Assembly: GCA_946186205.1 (NCBI GenBank)
Contig: CAMHMH010000002.1
Span: forward strand, 248,001 to 312,000
DNA: 64,000 nt
Source: an uncultured Fretibacterium sp.
Lineage (GTDB): Bacteria; Synergistota; Synergistia; Synergistales; Aminobacteriaceae
Direction: 5' to 3'
Under the pieces are notes generated by a model that saw only the letters and a list, made by a program, of their open reading frames with translations, made no database searches and was not told where the DNA came from. Of this stretch, positions 35,718 through 44,367 are shown one piece after another. The stretch's first letter is position 1. Each line of letters starts with the position of its first letter. The position numbers were made by a program, and so were the translations under genes.

Positions 35718-38546
35718 TTACGAACGCTTCTTGCTGATGAAGAATGCTGCCGCGAGTGCTGAGACAATTGCTCCGAGTCCCGCTGAGCATCCGCCGCTTG
35801 AGCTACCGACTCCGTACTCCTCACCGCTTGTTGATGGCTCTGCTGCGGTTATTATCGGTTCATATGTCTTGCCTGCCTCAAAGTATGCCGCAACATTAAC
35901 GTGCTTGCTGCTCGGAACTGTTGTTGTTTCCTCTCCGTCATCCTTAATGAATACAGCATCTTCCTCTTCCGCTGAAGCCTCAAGACGTTCTCCAGTGCTT
36001 GAGCTCGATACATTGGAATCCCAGCCGAGAATGTAATTTACAGGAAGATTGTCCAGCGATACGCCGAAAACGTAAACCTTTGTTTCTGTTACGGTGATTG
36101 CAGGAAGGTAAACAGCCGTTGTCCCTACTCGTGTTACAGCTGTGCTGCTCATTGCTGTGTCGGGAAGCTCTGCGATGTCGAGACCGCTTACAACGCTGCC
36201 CATCTTAGCGAAAAGAGCCTGCCTTATCGTTGACTGTATAGTGCCGCTGGTTACGTCAATTCTTGGTTTCGGGTTAATTCCCCCTGTTTCTCCGCCGCCC
36301 TTAGGTGTTACTGTAACGCTTATTGTCGCACTGTCTGTATTCCCGGCCGCATCAGTCGCTGTTACTGTGAAGCTGCTGGAAGACCCTGCTGTTACGCCTG
36401 CTACTGTGTACGCTGCTGATGTTCCTGTCTGACTCGCTGTAGGTGTTACCAATGCTCCTGAAGGCTGACTGCCGAGCGTCCATGTTACAAGCCCGCTGTT
36501 GCCGGTTGCAGTGAGTGTTACGTTTGCTGTGCTTCCTTCTTCTACTGTTACTGATGACGGTGAAGCTGATATTGACAGCGCGGTGGCAGTTACGGTTATG
36601 TTCATGGTTGAGTTTGATGTGCGTCCTGCCGAGTCAGTCGCCGTTACTGTTACTGTGTAGTCGCCTGAAGTTACGCCCGTTACGGTGTAGACCATGCGCG
36701 TATTGCCCTGCGTGGCATAAGCACTCGCTGAGGGAGCTACAGTTACACCTGAAGGAACAGTACCGAGCGACCATTTCACATCGCCGCTGTTGTTGGAGGC
36801 TGTAAATGATACGTCCTTAGATGCTCCGGCTGCTACGGTTACAGTGGTGCTTGCAGGTGAGATTGAGAATGAAACGCCCGGTGCAGGAGGTACAGGACGA
36901 GGCGATACAGTTACGCTCACTGTGATGTCCGCGCTTCTGTCTGACGAGTCAACCGCCGTAATGTCAAAGCTGTATCTTCCCTCTGTTACGCCTGCTACTG
37001 TGTAGACTATGCGCTCATTGTACTTTGTTGCATTTGCGAGGCCAGTTACAGGAGTTACGGTTATTCCGCTCGGAATTGTCCCAAGATCCCATGACTTAAC
37101 AGAGCCGTTGAAATTGTATGCTATGAAGCTGACATCTTTAGAGGCTCCTACGTCAACGTTTACTGAAGCTGATGTATCAGGGCTGATGAACATTGCATCC
37201 ATTGATACGTTGATATATAGCATTATCGCTGCGGTGTTGTCGTAAGAGTCCTTGATGATCATATCGGTGCTGTATGTTGTGATTAGAGGCGTTAAGGGTT
37301 CAACATTGAGCGTGATTTTTCCGTATGCGTTATCAGTGTCGGAGCTGAGTACGTCCCATGAAGCCGTGATTGCAACGTCCGCTGAAATGTCCGGCGAGAA
37401 TGTTATCGATATAGGCACCTGCTTGTAGAAGTATATCGGTGTGTCTCCGCTTACTCCTATGTCTGCTGATGTGCCGTATTTCACCGTGATGTCGTATGAT
37501 GCCAGGTCAACCGAAACCGCCGGGATTGCGTAGTAGTCAACCGTCCAGCCCATTATAATCTCGCCCGAGTAGGCTTCGTACTTGGTCTCGTAAGTTGTAC
37601 CCTCTGCATATTCGTCTTTGTCTTTGCTTACAGGCGTTGATGAAGGCACTGTAGTTATGTAGACTGCACCGGGTGCGTTTGCCGCGGGCGTTCTGTCTGA
37701 ACTGTAGAATATACGCAGTGATCTTACGTAAGGTGTAGTGTCTTCAGATGTATATCCCTCATCACCGGATACTAAGTCATAAGCCGCAGAAAGCACTTTA
37801 TACTTCAGCCATGACGGAAGATTGATCTTGCCCGGCAGGTCATCATCTGAAGCAAGCTGTGCGTTCACGAAAATATCGCCTTCCGCTGACGTAAGATTAT
37901 ATACACCGGTCGGATTCTCATCTGCGTCAAGTTCAGCCTGATATATCTGCTGCGTTGTAGTCAGGAAGTTGACCGTTACGCTGTAATTGTTCGTCGCTTT
38001 GCTGAGTCCCCTGTCGGAGCTTGCATAGTCAACCGAAACAAGATCGCTGAAAATCGCAATGTCCCGTGAAGCTATAGGAACAGAACCCGCTTCAACCGTA
38101 ATTTCAAGGCCGGAGTCGTTAATGTCAGCTGATATTGTAGTCGTTACTACAGTTCCTGCATCATCATCACTCACTATATCCTGTGAGGTATACGCTACAA
38201 CGTGAATAATATAGGTTGATTTATCCTCGCTGTAAGCAGGGAGACGGCCTTCAAGAATTACATCAAAAGAATTTGCGCTCCACGTAAGCCAGCTAACATC
38301 ATCTGAAGCGTTATCGGCGTATACATCCCACGTAACTGAGTCGAGCTTTCCTATAAGATCTGTTGAGTCAACATACACCCTCTGAATGTAGTTATAGCCT
38401 TCGGTAAAATTCTCGGTGTAGTATGTTCCTTCTTCATCAGTTGCCAGCGTAAGTGTATCGTCAGCACTGAGCACCGCGAACGCCGAGCTTGCCGCAAAGA
38501 GCACAGCAATCACTGAAAGCATAAGCACCCTTAATTTCTTGCTCAA
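35718..38546 (-). CDS. Ig-like repeat surface protein with Synergist-CTERM tail
   Basis: The 942 residues begin with a signal peptide (MSKKLRVLML to AFA, near 24) behind GGAGGAAA. The first 450 residues are beta-rich with many Tyr, Asp and Ser. From about 460 come three Ig-like repeats of about 85-90 residues of the form VSFSISPASTTVTVAAGAS-KDVSFTA-NSGDVKWSLGTVPSGVTVTP-YTVTGVTSGDYTVTVTATDSAG, then GGGETGG, a further domain and the end GVGSSSGGCSAGLG with a hydrophobic helix and SKKRS. The lone Cys and basic tail match the Synergist-CTERM signal. It is probably a cell-surface adhesin or envelope protein. Its leader is long (about 280 bases). Confidence 0.8.
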   Translation of the reverse strand: MSKKLRVLMLSVIAVLFAASSAFAVLSADDTLTLATDEEGTYYTENFTEGYNYIQRVYVDSTDLIGKLDSVTWDVYADNASDDVSWLTWSANSFDVILEGRLPAYSEDKSTYIIHVVAYTSQDIVSDDDAGTVVTTTISADINDSGLEITVEAGSVPIASRDIAIFSDLVSVDYASSDRGLSKATNNYSVTVNFLTTTQQIYQAELDADENPTGVYNLTSAEGDIFVNAQLASDDDLPGKINLPSWLKYKVLSAAYDLVSGDEGYTSEDTTPYVRSLRIFYSSDRTPAANAPGAVYITTVPSSTPVSKDKDEYAEGTTYETKYEAYSGEIIMGWTVDYYAIPAVSVDLASYDITVKYGTSADIGVSGDTPIYFYKQVPISITFSPDISADVAITASWDVLSSDTDNAYGKITLNVEPLTPLITTYSTDMIIKDSYDNTAAIMLYINVSMDAMFISPDTSASVNVDVGASKDVSFIAYNFNGSVKSWDLGTIPSGITVTPVTGLANATKYNERIVYTVAGVTEGRYSFDITAVDSSDRSADITVSVTVSPRPVPPAPGVSFSISPASTTVTVAAGASKDVSFTASNNSGDVKWSLGTVPSGVTVAPSASAYATQGNTRMVYTVTGVTSGDYTVTVTATDSAGRTSNSTMNITVTATALSISASPSSVTVEEGSTANVTLTATGNSGLVTWTLGSQPSGALVTPTASQTGTSAAYTVAGVTAGSSSSFTVTATDAAGNTDSATISVTVTPKGGGETGGINPKPRIDVTSGTIQSTIRQALFAKMGSVVSGLDIAELPDTAMSSTAVTRVGTTAVYLPAITVTETKVYVFGVSLDNLPVNYILGWDSNVSSSSTGERLEASAEEEDAVFIKDDGEETTTVPSSKHVNVAAYFEAGKTYEPIITAAEPSTSGEEYGVGSSSGGCSAGLGAIVSALAAAFFISKKRS

Positions 38547-38926
38547 AGCTAAATTTCCTCCTTCCGAATTTTGAAACCATTAATGCACTAACAATATCCG
38601 CAAAATTTTTCACGGACAAAAAATCTAAGTCTCTGCCGTTATCCTTCCCCCGCTGAAACGGTTTGACTTTTACCCCTTATGCGCTTTGATTCTTTCATGG
38701 CTGATTTTACAGAACACCTCCCGCTGAACTTCCTGCAGCCTTAAACGTAACCGGCTTTGCATTTTCACAATCGGCAGAAGTTTTGAAGACTTTTAATGAC
38801 AGCTTTTCAACCGCCGGACTACGCATTTACAATGAGAATTATACACGCAAAAACCCTTAATGTGCAAACTTGAAAGACACCGTAAACTTTTCAGCATCCC
38901 AAAATTGAAAGGCTTGGTAAGTTTTA
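38547..38926 (-). promoter_or_regulatory. Promoter and long 5' leader of the Ig-like gene
   Basis: On the minus strand TTGCAC (38862-38867) and TATAAT (38838-38843) are 18 bp apart; transcription would start near 38831, leaving about 285 untranslated bases. The leader has several short inverted stretches and a TGCAAAGCC word that recalls one segment of the c-di-GMP-I riboswitch, but the other required segments are not found, so no riboswitch is called. On the plus strand the tmcAL start at 38927 lies close by, with only GAAAGG about 15 bases ahead. No gene is seen between. Confidence 0.5.
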
Positions 38927-40117
38927 ATGCTCACAGGAATTATTGCCGAGTTCAACCCTTTGCATGAAGGTCATGAGTCGCTGATTCGATTCGTTAATGG
39001 CCGGCCCGACTCTGAATCGCCGGTTCGCTTCTTGGGGAGTCGGTTCGGTTTTGATTCGGATGGTCTTGTTTTGATTCTGTCAACCAATTTTACGCAGAGA
39101 GGTTTACCATCTGTCGTCTCGAAATTTGACCGTTCATTAATGGCCGTGTGCGCTGGGGCTGATTTGGTGATTGAGCTTCCGTTTCTTTATGCGTGTTCTG
39201 CCGGGAGTGATTTTGCGCGGGGGGCTGTGAACATTGCCGGGCGGATAGGAGTCTCTCGTATTGCGTTCGGGATGGAGGATACAACTTTTGACGCTGAGAC
39301 TCTCGCCGGGGTTCTCGCGTATGAGCCTGAGACTTACAGGGAAATTTTACGGCGCGAAATGAGTCGGGGCGCGTCATATCCCAAAGCCGTATCGATTGCG
39401 CTTGAAGAAATTCTGCCGGGAAGCAGGGAGTTTTTCACACGTCCCAATAACATGCTTGCGGTTTCGTACATGGCCGCGATAAAACGAGAGGGCTATAACA
39501 TGTCGGTGATACCGTTCAGGCGTGAAGGAGTCGTAACAAGCCGTGCGATTCGTGAAAACATTGCCGTGAACAAAAAGATGCTGCCGGAATATTCGCGGAG
39601 AGTCATTGAGACATGCGAACGTGAAGGGAGGATTTCAGACGCGGGAAAATTATGGCCGGTCTTGCAGGGGATATTCATACGGTCAGGAGCTGAGGACTTG
39701 CGCGGAATTTACGGAGTCGACGAGGGCATAGAGGGATTATTCTTAAAGCATTGGCGCGAATCGAATGGGCTTGAAGATTTCATTGGGCGGTGTGTCTGCG
39801 CGAGGTACACGAGGAGTCATATACGCAGGAGACTCATATATATATTGCTGGGACTGAGGCGCGATGATGTTATCGAGGCCATGAAAGATGAAGTGCCTTA
39901 CGCGAGAGTGTTGGCTTTCACGGAGAAAGGGCGAATGATTCTGAAACACCTGCGGAAATCTTCACACATCCCAATCATAACGAGGCTGAAAGATGCTGAA
40001 GGTTTTGCGGGGAAATTCTTTGCTGAGACTGAGTACAGAGCCTCGCAGCTTTACGAGCTCACAGTGAGCAAGCCTGATATGACTCGCGAATCACATAAAG
40101 TGCTACAATTCCCATAA
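38927..40117 (+). CDS. tmcAL: tRNA(Met) cytidine acetate ligase TmcAL
   Basis: The 396-residue nucleotidyltransferase-like protein begins MLTGIIAEFNPLHEGHESLI, the HIGH-like ATP site of TmcAL (formerly DUF795/YlbM), which acetylates C34 of elongator tRNA-Met using acetate and ATP. Other family marks are STNFTQRGLPSVVSKFDR, GADLVIELPFLYACS and RPNNMLAVSYM. A segment of about 25 residues after residue 26 (RPDSESPVRFLGSRFGFDSDG) looks like an insertion relative to the usual spacing. It lies first in a run with DUF5693 and csaB. Confidence 0.88.
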   Translation: MLTGIIAEFNPLHEGHESLIRFVNGRPDSESPVRFLGSRFGFDSDGLVLILSTNFTQRGLPSVVSKFDRSLMAVCAGADLVIELPFLYACSAGSDFARGAVNIAGRIGVSRIAFGMEDTTFDAETLAGVLAYEPETYREILRREMSRGASYPKAVSIALEEILPGSREFFTRPNNMLAVSYMAAIKREGYNMSVIPFRREGVVTSRAIRENIAVNKKMLPEYSRRVIETCEREGRISDAGKLWPVLQGIFIRSGAEDLRGIYGVDEGIEGLFLKHWRESNGLEDFIGRCVCARYTRSHIRRRLIYILLGLRRDDVIEAMKDEVPYARVLAFTEKGRMILKHLRKSSHIPIITRLKDAEGFAGKFFAETEYRASQLYELTVSKPDMTRESHKVLQFP

Positions 40118-40139
40118 AATTTTTTACAGGAGCGATTCA

Positions 40140-41999
40140 ATGACTCGAAAACTTTTCACATCAATACTTCTCGCACTCATATTATTGTGTGCAGGTTACG
40201 GACTGTACCCGCGAATAATTCTTGAGACAGCAAACAACAACGTAGCAATTGTATCTGACTACCGGGAAATCACCGCGCTTGCGAAAAACTCCGGGCTTAA
40301 CGTCGACGAGGCAATAGCAATTCTCAAGTCTCAGGGCTTGACGGGACTCATGGTAAGCGAGCTTATCGGCGACAGCATAATGCACGGTATCGGACATGCT
40401 GAGATAAAGACGGCGGGCGATAACCCGAACAGCACAGAGGGAACAATCATAACGATAAAGCCCTTCAGCGAACATAAAATACTCCTCAATGAATGGCTGC
40501 GATTGAGATTCGGAATCTCTGACGACAAGAGAGGGCCTATACTCCTCACGATGTCTTCAAACATGATAAAGAACTCAGGAATTATCCCGGACCTTGACGG
40601 ACTCGAGTCAGCAAAGAAAGCCGGACTCAAAATATATTACCGCCCCGCGCCTTCACCGGGTCATTTGTCCGACAAAGCAGCGTTAATGTTACGCAAGGTA
40701 CACGAACAGTATCATGTTGATGTCTTCACGCCTTCGGGGGAATATGTGTCAGGTTATCCGAATGTCAGCGCACTAGCCAACACCGCAAGAGATCTTCATA
40801 TCCCGCTGGCAAAAGTAGAGTTCTCAAAGCAGGTAGGAGCCTCACAGCTTGACGCGCTATTGTCGCCGAACCTCTTGTCACTTCACAGCGTAACGAACGA
40901 GGAAATGACATCGCGGAGACTCTCACGCCCTGCATTACGCGACAGGATGATACGTGCTGCCGTTGAACGCTCCGTAAGATTATTGCTTTACAGAACAGCA
41001 CCAATGAACACGGCTAACTTCAAGTTTTCTGACTATGCGGAGGAGATTCGGTTATTGGGGGAGTCTCTGAAGTCTCACGGGTTCAATTTGTCATGGCCTG
41101 ATACTGTTTATGCGCGGGGGAATCTCACACCTAACATAATTTCGGCTCTTGCAATGTCGGCTGTGCTTGTGTTCTGCGTGTACTGCTACTTTGTGAGAAT
41201 GGGAATGACTGAGGGAATGAAGACTCAAATCTTCTTCGCGGCTTCAGGAGTCATTCTAGCGTTCCTGATTCTGAAGGTGTCAGCCATTGCGAGAATTGCT
41301 GGTGCATTAGCGGCACCGATGATAGCGGCTGAAGCGGCACTGCTTGCGATGGACGACGCAAAATACAGGCGGATAATTCCTGCGTTCGTGTTCGTGGTAA
41401 TCGGGGGGCTTGCGCTTGCGTCATTTTTCAGCACAACGGACTTCATGATGAGGCTGAAATCATTTTCCGGCGTAAAGCTCACGTTAATGCTTCCTCCTGT
41501 GCTTGTTGTGTTGCATGACCTGAAGAGGAGAATACATCCTGAGTCGCTGAGGGAATTTCTTTCACGCCCGCCCTTATGGGGAGAAATAATACTTTACGGT
41601 GCGTTGCTGGGCGCGATAGGGTTTGCGATTCTGAGAAGCGACAACGTAGCGAACATTTCGGGCTTTGAGACGAGAATGCGCGAGTCCCTCGAACATTTGC
41701 TGATTGCGCGGCCTCGTACACGTGAAGTGCTTGTAGGTTATCCGTCGTTATTGCTGTGGGGATTCCTCGTGCGCAATAATTACTTCAAGCTGTACCGGGA
41801 AATATTCAGAGTCGGCGCGGTCTTGGGCTTCTCATCAGTCATAAACAGCTTCTGCCACTTCCACACACCTATGATGCTGATACTTCTGCGCGAGTTCAAC
41901 GGACTGTGGACGGGATTACTTGCAGGGTTAATCATTGTGTGCGTGATAAAGTTCGTTGTGCTTCCTGTGTTCAGGCTGATACGGCCCGTGATAAGCTGA
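40140..41999 (+). CDS. DUF5693 family membrane protein
   Basis: A 619-residue protein with one N-terminal helix, a soluble domain of about 310 residues (VAIVSDYREITALAKNSGLNVDEAI, YYRPAPSPGHLS, FTPSGEYVSGYP) outside the membrane, and about seven helices in the last half. Matches the DUF5693 family, whose role is not established. In related genomes it is next to csaB, as here: the stop and the csaB start share one base (TGATG). A part in polymer export or modification for S-layer attachment is an inference from this link. Confidence 0.7.
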   Translation: MTRKLFTSILLALILLCAGYGLYPRIILETANNNVAIVSDYREITALAKNSGLNVDEAIAILKSQGLTGLMVSELIGDSIMHGIGHAEIKTAGDNPNSTEGTIITIKPFSEHKILLNEWLRLRFGISDDKRGPILLTMSSNMIKNSGIIPDLDGLESAKKAGLKIYYRPAPSPGHLSDKAALMLRKVHEQYHVDVFTPSGEYVSGYPNVSALANTARDLHIPLAKVEFSKQVGASQLDALLSPNLLSLHSVTNEEMTSRRLSRPALRDRMIRAAVERSVRLLLYRTAPMNTANFKFSDYAEEIRLLGESLKSHGFNLSWPDTVYARGNLTPNIISALAMSAVLVFCVYCYFVRMGMTEGMKTQIFFAASGVILAFLILKVSAIARIAGALAAPMIAAEAALLAMDDAKYRRIIPAFVFVVIGGLALASFFSTTDFMMRLKSFSGVKLTLMLPPVLVVLHDLKRRIHPESLREFLSRPPLWGEIILYGALLGAIGFAILRSDNVANISGFETRMRESLEHLLIARPRTREVLVGYPSLLLWGFLVRNNYFKLYREIFRVGAVLGFSSVINSFCHFHTPMMLILLREFNGLWTGLLAGLIIVCVIKFVVLPVFRLIRPVIS

Positions 42000-42949
42000 T
42001 GAGGCATTACGGCGCGGCGTTAATCGGTTATTACGGCTTCGGGAATCTCGGCGATGAATTATTGCTGAGGGCATGTATTGATATTCTGACTCGCTGCGGG
42101 GTCTCCCGGAGTCGGATTGCTGTCTTGTCGAATGATCCTGAAAGAACGTCTTCTGATTTCGGCGTAGACTCTGTAAACCGATGGAAGCTCCGTGAGTTGA
42201 CAAATGTCTTCCGTGAGTCTGAGCGTGTAATTTTCGGCGGAGGAGGAATCTTTCAGGACAGGACGAGTCTTAAGTCTTGCGTTTGGTACTGGGCTGTTGT
42301 GAGATTGGCTCGGTTAATGGGAGCGAGGGTTTACGCTGTCGGACAGTCTGTCGGGCCATTGGAGTCGAAATTGTCGCGTGCCTTCGCGGGAAATGCTCTG
42401 AGATCTTGCAGGGTTGTTCACGTCCGGGACGATAAATCTTTGAGGCTTGCGGAGACTCTCGGCTGTAAGAATGTTATTCGCGGCTGTGATTTGGTTCTTA
42501 CGCTGAAACCTGAGACTCTCAACGCTGAACGAGCTCGTGAAAAATTCCTCGTAAACTTGCGGCCATGTCCTGAGCTTGAGACTTACGCGGAAATTCTGCG
42601 CCCTCATCTTGACGATAACACAATCGGAGTCGCTTTGTCCCCTGAAGATGAGTCTGCATTGTCGCTTCTTGGACTCCGTGAAACCGTGAGGATAGATTCA
42701 TTCCGTGAGGCTCAAAATTTATGGAGTGTCGCAAAATCTGCTGTGGGAATGAGACTACATTTCGGGGTATTGTCGCGTTTGTTTCGGACTCCTCTCGCGA
42801 TGATGCCGTATGACATAAAGGTGAATGAGTTTGCGCTTCAGTCTGAAGTGCCGTGCATAAATCGTGAATGGGTTGATCCCGCAATGCCCGCTGTGATTCC
42901 TGAAAGCGTTTATGAGATTGACGGCTGGCGTTTTCTGACTGAGGATTGA
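41999..42949 (+). CDS. csaB: Polysaccharide pyruvyl transferase CsaB
   Basis: Start at ATG 41999 (MRHYGAALIGYYGFGNLGDELLL), coupled to the DUF5693 stop; the longer frame to 41906 lies inside that gene. The product is a GT-B-like pyruvyl transferase with IGYYGFGNLGDE at the N-terminus, VIFGGGGIFQDRTS and VGMRLHFGVLSRLF near the C-terminus. CsaB adds pyruvate ketals to the wall polymer that SLH domains bind. This predicts an SLH-anchored envelope; one SLH-like region is seen in the product of the gene at 55316. Confidence 0.88.
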   Translation: MRHYGAALIGYYGFGNLGDELLLRACIDILTRCGVSRSRIAVLSNDPERTSSDFGVDSVNRWKLRELTNVFRESERVIFGGGGIFQDRTSLKSCVWYWAVVRLARLMGARVYAVGQSVGPLESKLSRAFAGNALRSCRVVHVRDDKSLRLAETLGCKNVIRGCDLVLTLKPETLNAERAREKFLVNLRPCPELETYAEILRPHLDDNTIGVALSPEDESALSLLGLRETVRIDSFREAQNLWSVAKSAVGMRLHFGVLSRLFRTPLAMMPYDIKVNEFALQSEVPCINREWVDPAMPAVIPESVYEIDGWRFLTED

Positions 42950-42965
42950 TTCATAACGTAAAAGA

Positions 42966-43004
42966 AAGTCCCTCTTGCCGAAAAAAGCAGGAGGGATTTA
43001 TTTT
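42966..43004. terminator. Bidirectional terminator between csaB and the cyclophilin-like gene
   Basis: TCCCTCTTGC pairs with GCAGGAGGGA around CGAAAAAA, followed by TTTATTTTTT on the plus strand and A/T-rich sequence on the other. Confidence 0.85.
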
Positions 43005-43005
43005 T

Positions 43006-43431
43006 TCATTCAGCAAAAATTTTGAGAGTAACTCCGGGCTTGTCAAAAATTTCTGAGAGTTCAGCTTGAGATTTGCCGATGATTTTTCCGAGCCTCGTAT
43101 ATGACCATGAGTTATTGCCGTGAAATATGACAATCTGATTCCCCGAATAAAGCATAATGTCTCCGGGCTTTGCGGTGATGTGAGAGTCATTGCGGGGAAG
43201 ACTCCTGCCCAGACTCCCGACCTGCTCGAAGCCTCCGTAAGCAGACATTTCGACAGTGAGAGGAAGCAATTTCTTCAACGCTTCAACGCTCTTGTTGTTC
43301 TCACATTCGACATTGAGTCTCACACCGTCAGCAGAAATTTTAATTGTAAACTCATTTTCTTTTGCCTGGCACGGAACAGCACACGCAAAAATCACAAGCA
43401 CAAGACAAATTATCACCTTCAACCTTATCAC
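43006..43431 (-). CDS. Secreted cyclophilin-like fold protein
   Basis: A signal peptide (MIRLKVIICLVLVIFAC, cleavage near CQA) leads a 118-residue domain of the bacterial cyclophilin-like type: FTIKISADGVRLNVEC, ALKKLLPLTVEMSAYGGFEQVGSL and PGDIMLYSGNQIVIFHGNNSWSYTRLGKI. Members have a cyclophilin-related barrel but lack known prolyl isomerase residues; no function is established. The start of mraY's stop codon is only six bases upstream of this gene's start region, so it could be cotranscribed after mraY. Confidence 0.75.
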   Translation of the reverse strand: MIRLKVIICLVLVIFACAVPCQAKENEFTIKISADGVRLNVECENNKSVEALKKLLPLTVEMSAYGGFEQVGSLGRSLPRNDSHITAKPGDIMLYSGNQIVIFHGNNSWSYTRLGKIIGKSQAELSEIFDKPGVTLKIFAE

Positions 43432-43437
43432 CTCCGT

Positions 43438-44367
43438 TTATATTTCAGTCAGCAAGAGCGCGAGAATGACTCCTCCTACAGAATGAACGAGCCAGAAACG
43501 AATCGTTACAGCCGTCTCATCAAGTCCCTTTTTCTGATAGTGATGGTGAAGCGGTGCCATGAGAAAGATTTTCTTGTTGAGCTTCCGTATCGTGAAGATT
43601 TGAATCGCTGAGCTTAACATTTCGATGATGAAAATGAATCCCGCAGGAAGAACCGCAAGAGTCCTCCCGTTGATGACGCACAAAGCCGCCAATGCTCCGC
43701 CCAGAAAGTGAGAGCCTGTATCACCCATGAAAGTTTTTGCCGGCCTCACATTGAAGAACATGAAGCCCGCTGTCATTCCGAAAAGCTGAATCATCACGCG
43801 CAAATTGAAAACGTAATCAGGAATCACAATCATCATCACCGCAAGAGAGATGATGAAACTTCCCGCCGCGAGTCCGTCGAGTCCGTCAGTGATATTCACG
43901 GCGTTGATTGTCCCGGCAGTAATGAGAAATGAGACAGGAATAACGAGCCACGAATAACCGTCAAAGACTCCAGGCCAGAGTCCCAAATCACCGCGCACAA
44001 ATACGGCCATGACCCACATAGCACACAGTAACAATTGCAGGCGCAGCTTTGCGAGGCTCGAAAATCCTTCGCTTGTGTGCGAGCGGAACTTCATCCAGTC
44101 GTCAGCAAAACCAATCAGCCCGCTCAATATTGGGAGGCTCCAGAAGATTGCAGCGTCAAGTGAGAAGTCCATCATCAGAGCAAGGAAGCCCATCAGCAAA
44201 AATATCACACCGCCCATTGAGGGAGTCGCGGCTTTGATTTCGTTGTCGATGTTAACGCCGTACCATTTCTGAATCTGAGTCAGGTGAATCTTCTGCTGAT
44301 ACTTTATCCAGTAATATTGAAGTATCACGCTTAGTGTGAAGAATATTGCCGCCGTCAAAAATTTCAT
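43438..44367 (-). CDS. mraY: Phospho-N-acetylmuramoyl-pentapeptide transferase MraY
   Basis: Start at ATG 44367 (MKFLTAAIFF), sharing ATGA with the murF stop. The ten-helix enzyme links UDP-MurNAc-pentapeptide to undecaprenyl phosphate (lipid I). Visible marks are TPSMGGVIFLL, FADDWMK, NAVNITDGLDGLA, FMGDTGSHFLGG and the HHH motif in APLHHHYQKKG. About 310 residues, slightly shorter than the Escherichia enzyme. The usual followers murD, ftsW and murG are not present after it. Confidence 0.96.
   Translation of the reverse strand: MKFLTAAIFFTLSVILQYYWIKYQQKIHLTQIQKWYGVNIDNEIKAATPSMGGVIFLLMGFLALMMDFSLDAAIFWSLPILSGLIGFADDWMKFRSHTSEGFSSLAKLRLQLLLCAMWVMAVFVRGDLGLWPGVFDGYSWLVIPVSFLITAGTINAVNITDGLDGLAAGSFIISLAVMMIVIPDYVFNLRVMIQLFGMTAGFMFFNVRPAKTFMGDTGSHFLGGALAALCVINGRTLAVLPAGFIFIIEMLSSAIQIFTIRKLNKKIFLMAPLHHHYQKKGLDETAVTIRFWLVHSVGGVILALLLTEI

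Noticed and set aside
38640-38830. c-di-GMP-I riboswitch in the leader of the Ig-like gene
   Set aside because: Only a TGCAAAGCC word resembles the motif; the preceding GGGCAAACC segment and receptor are missing.
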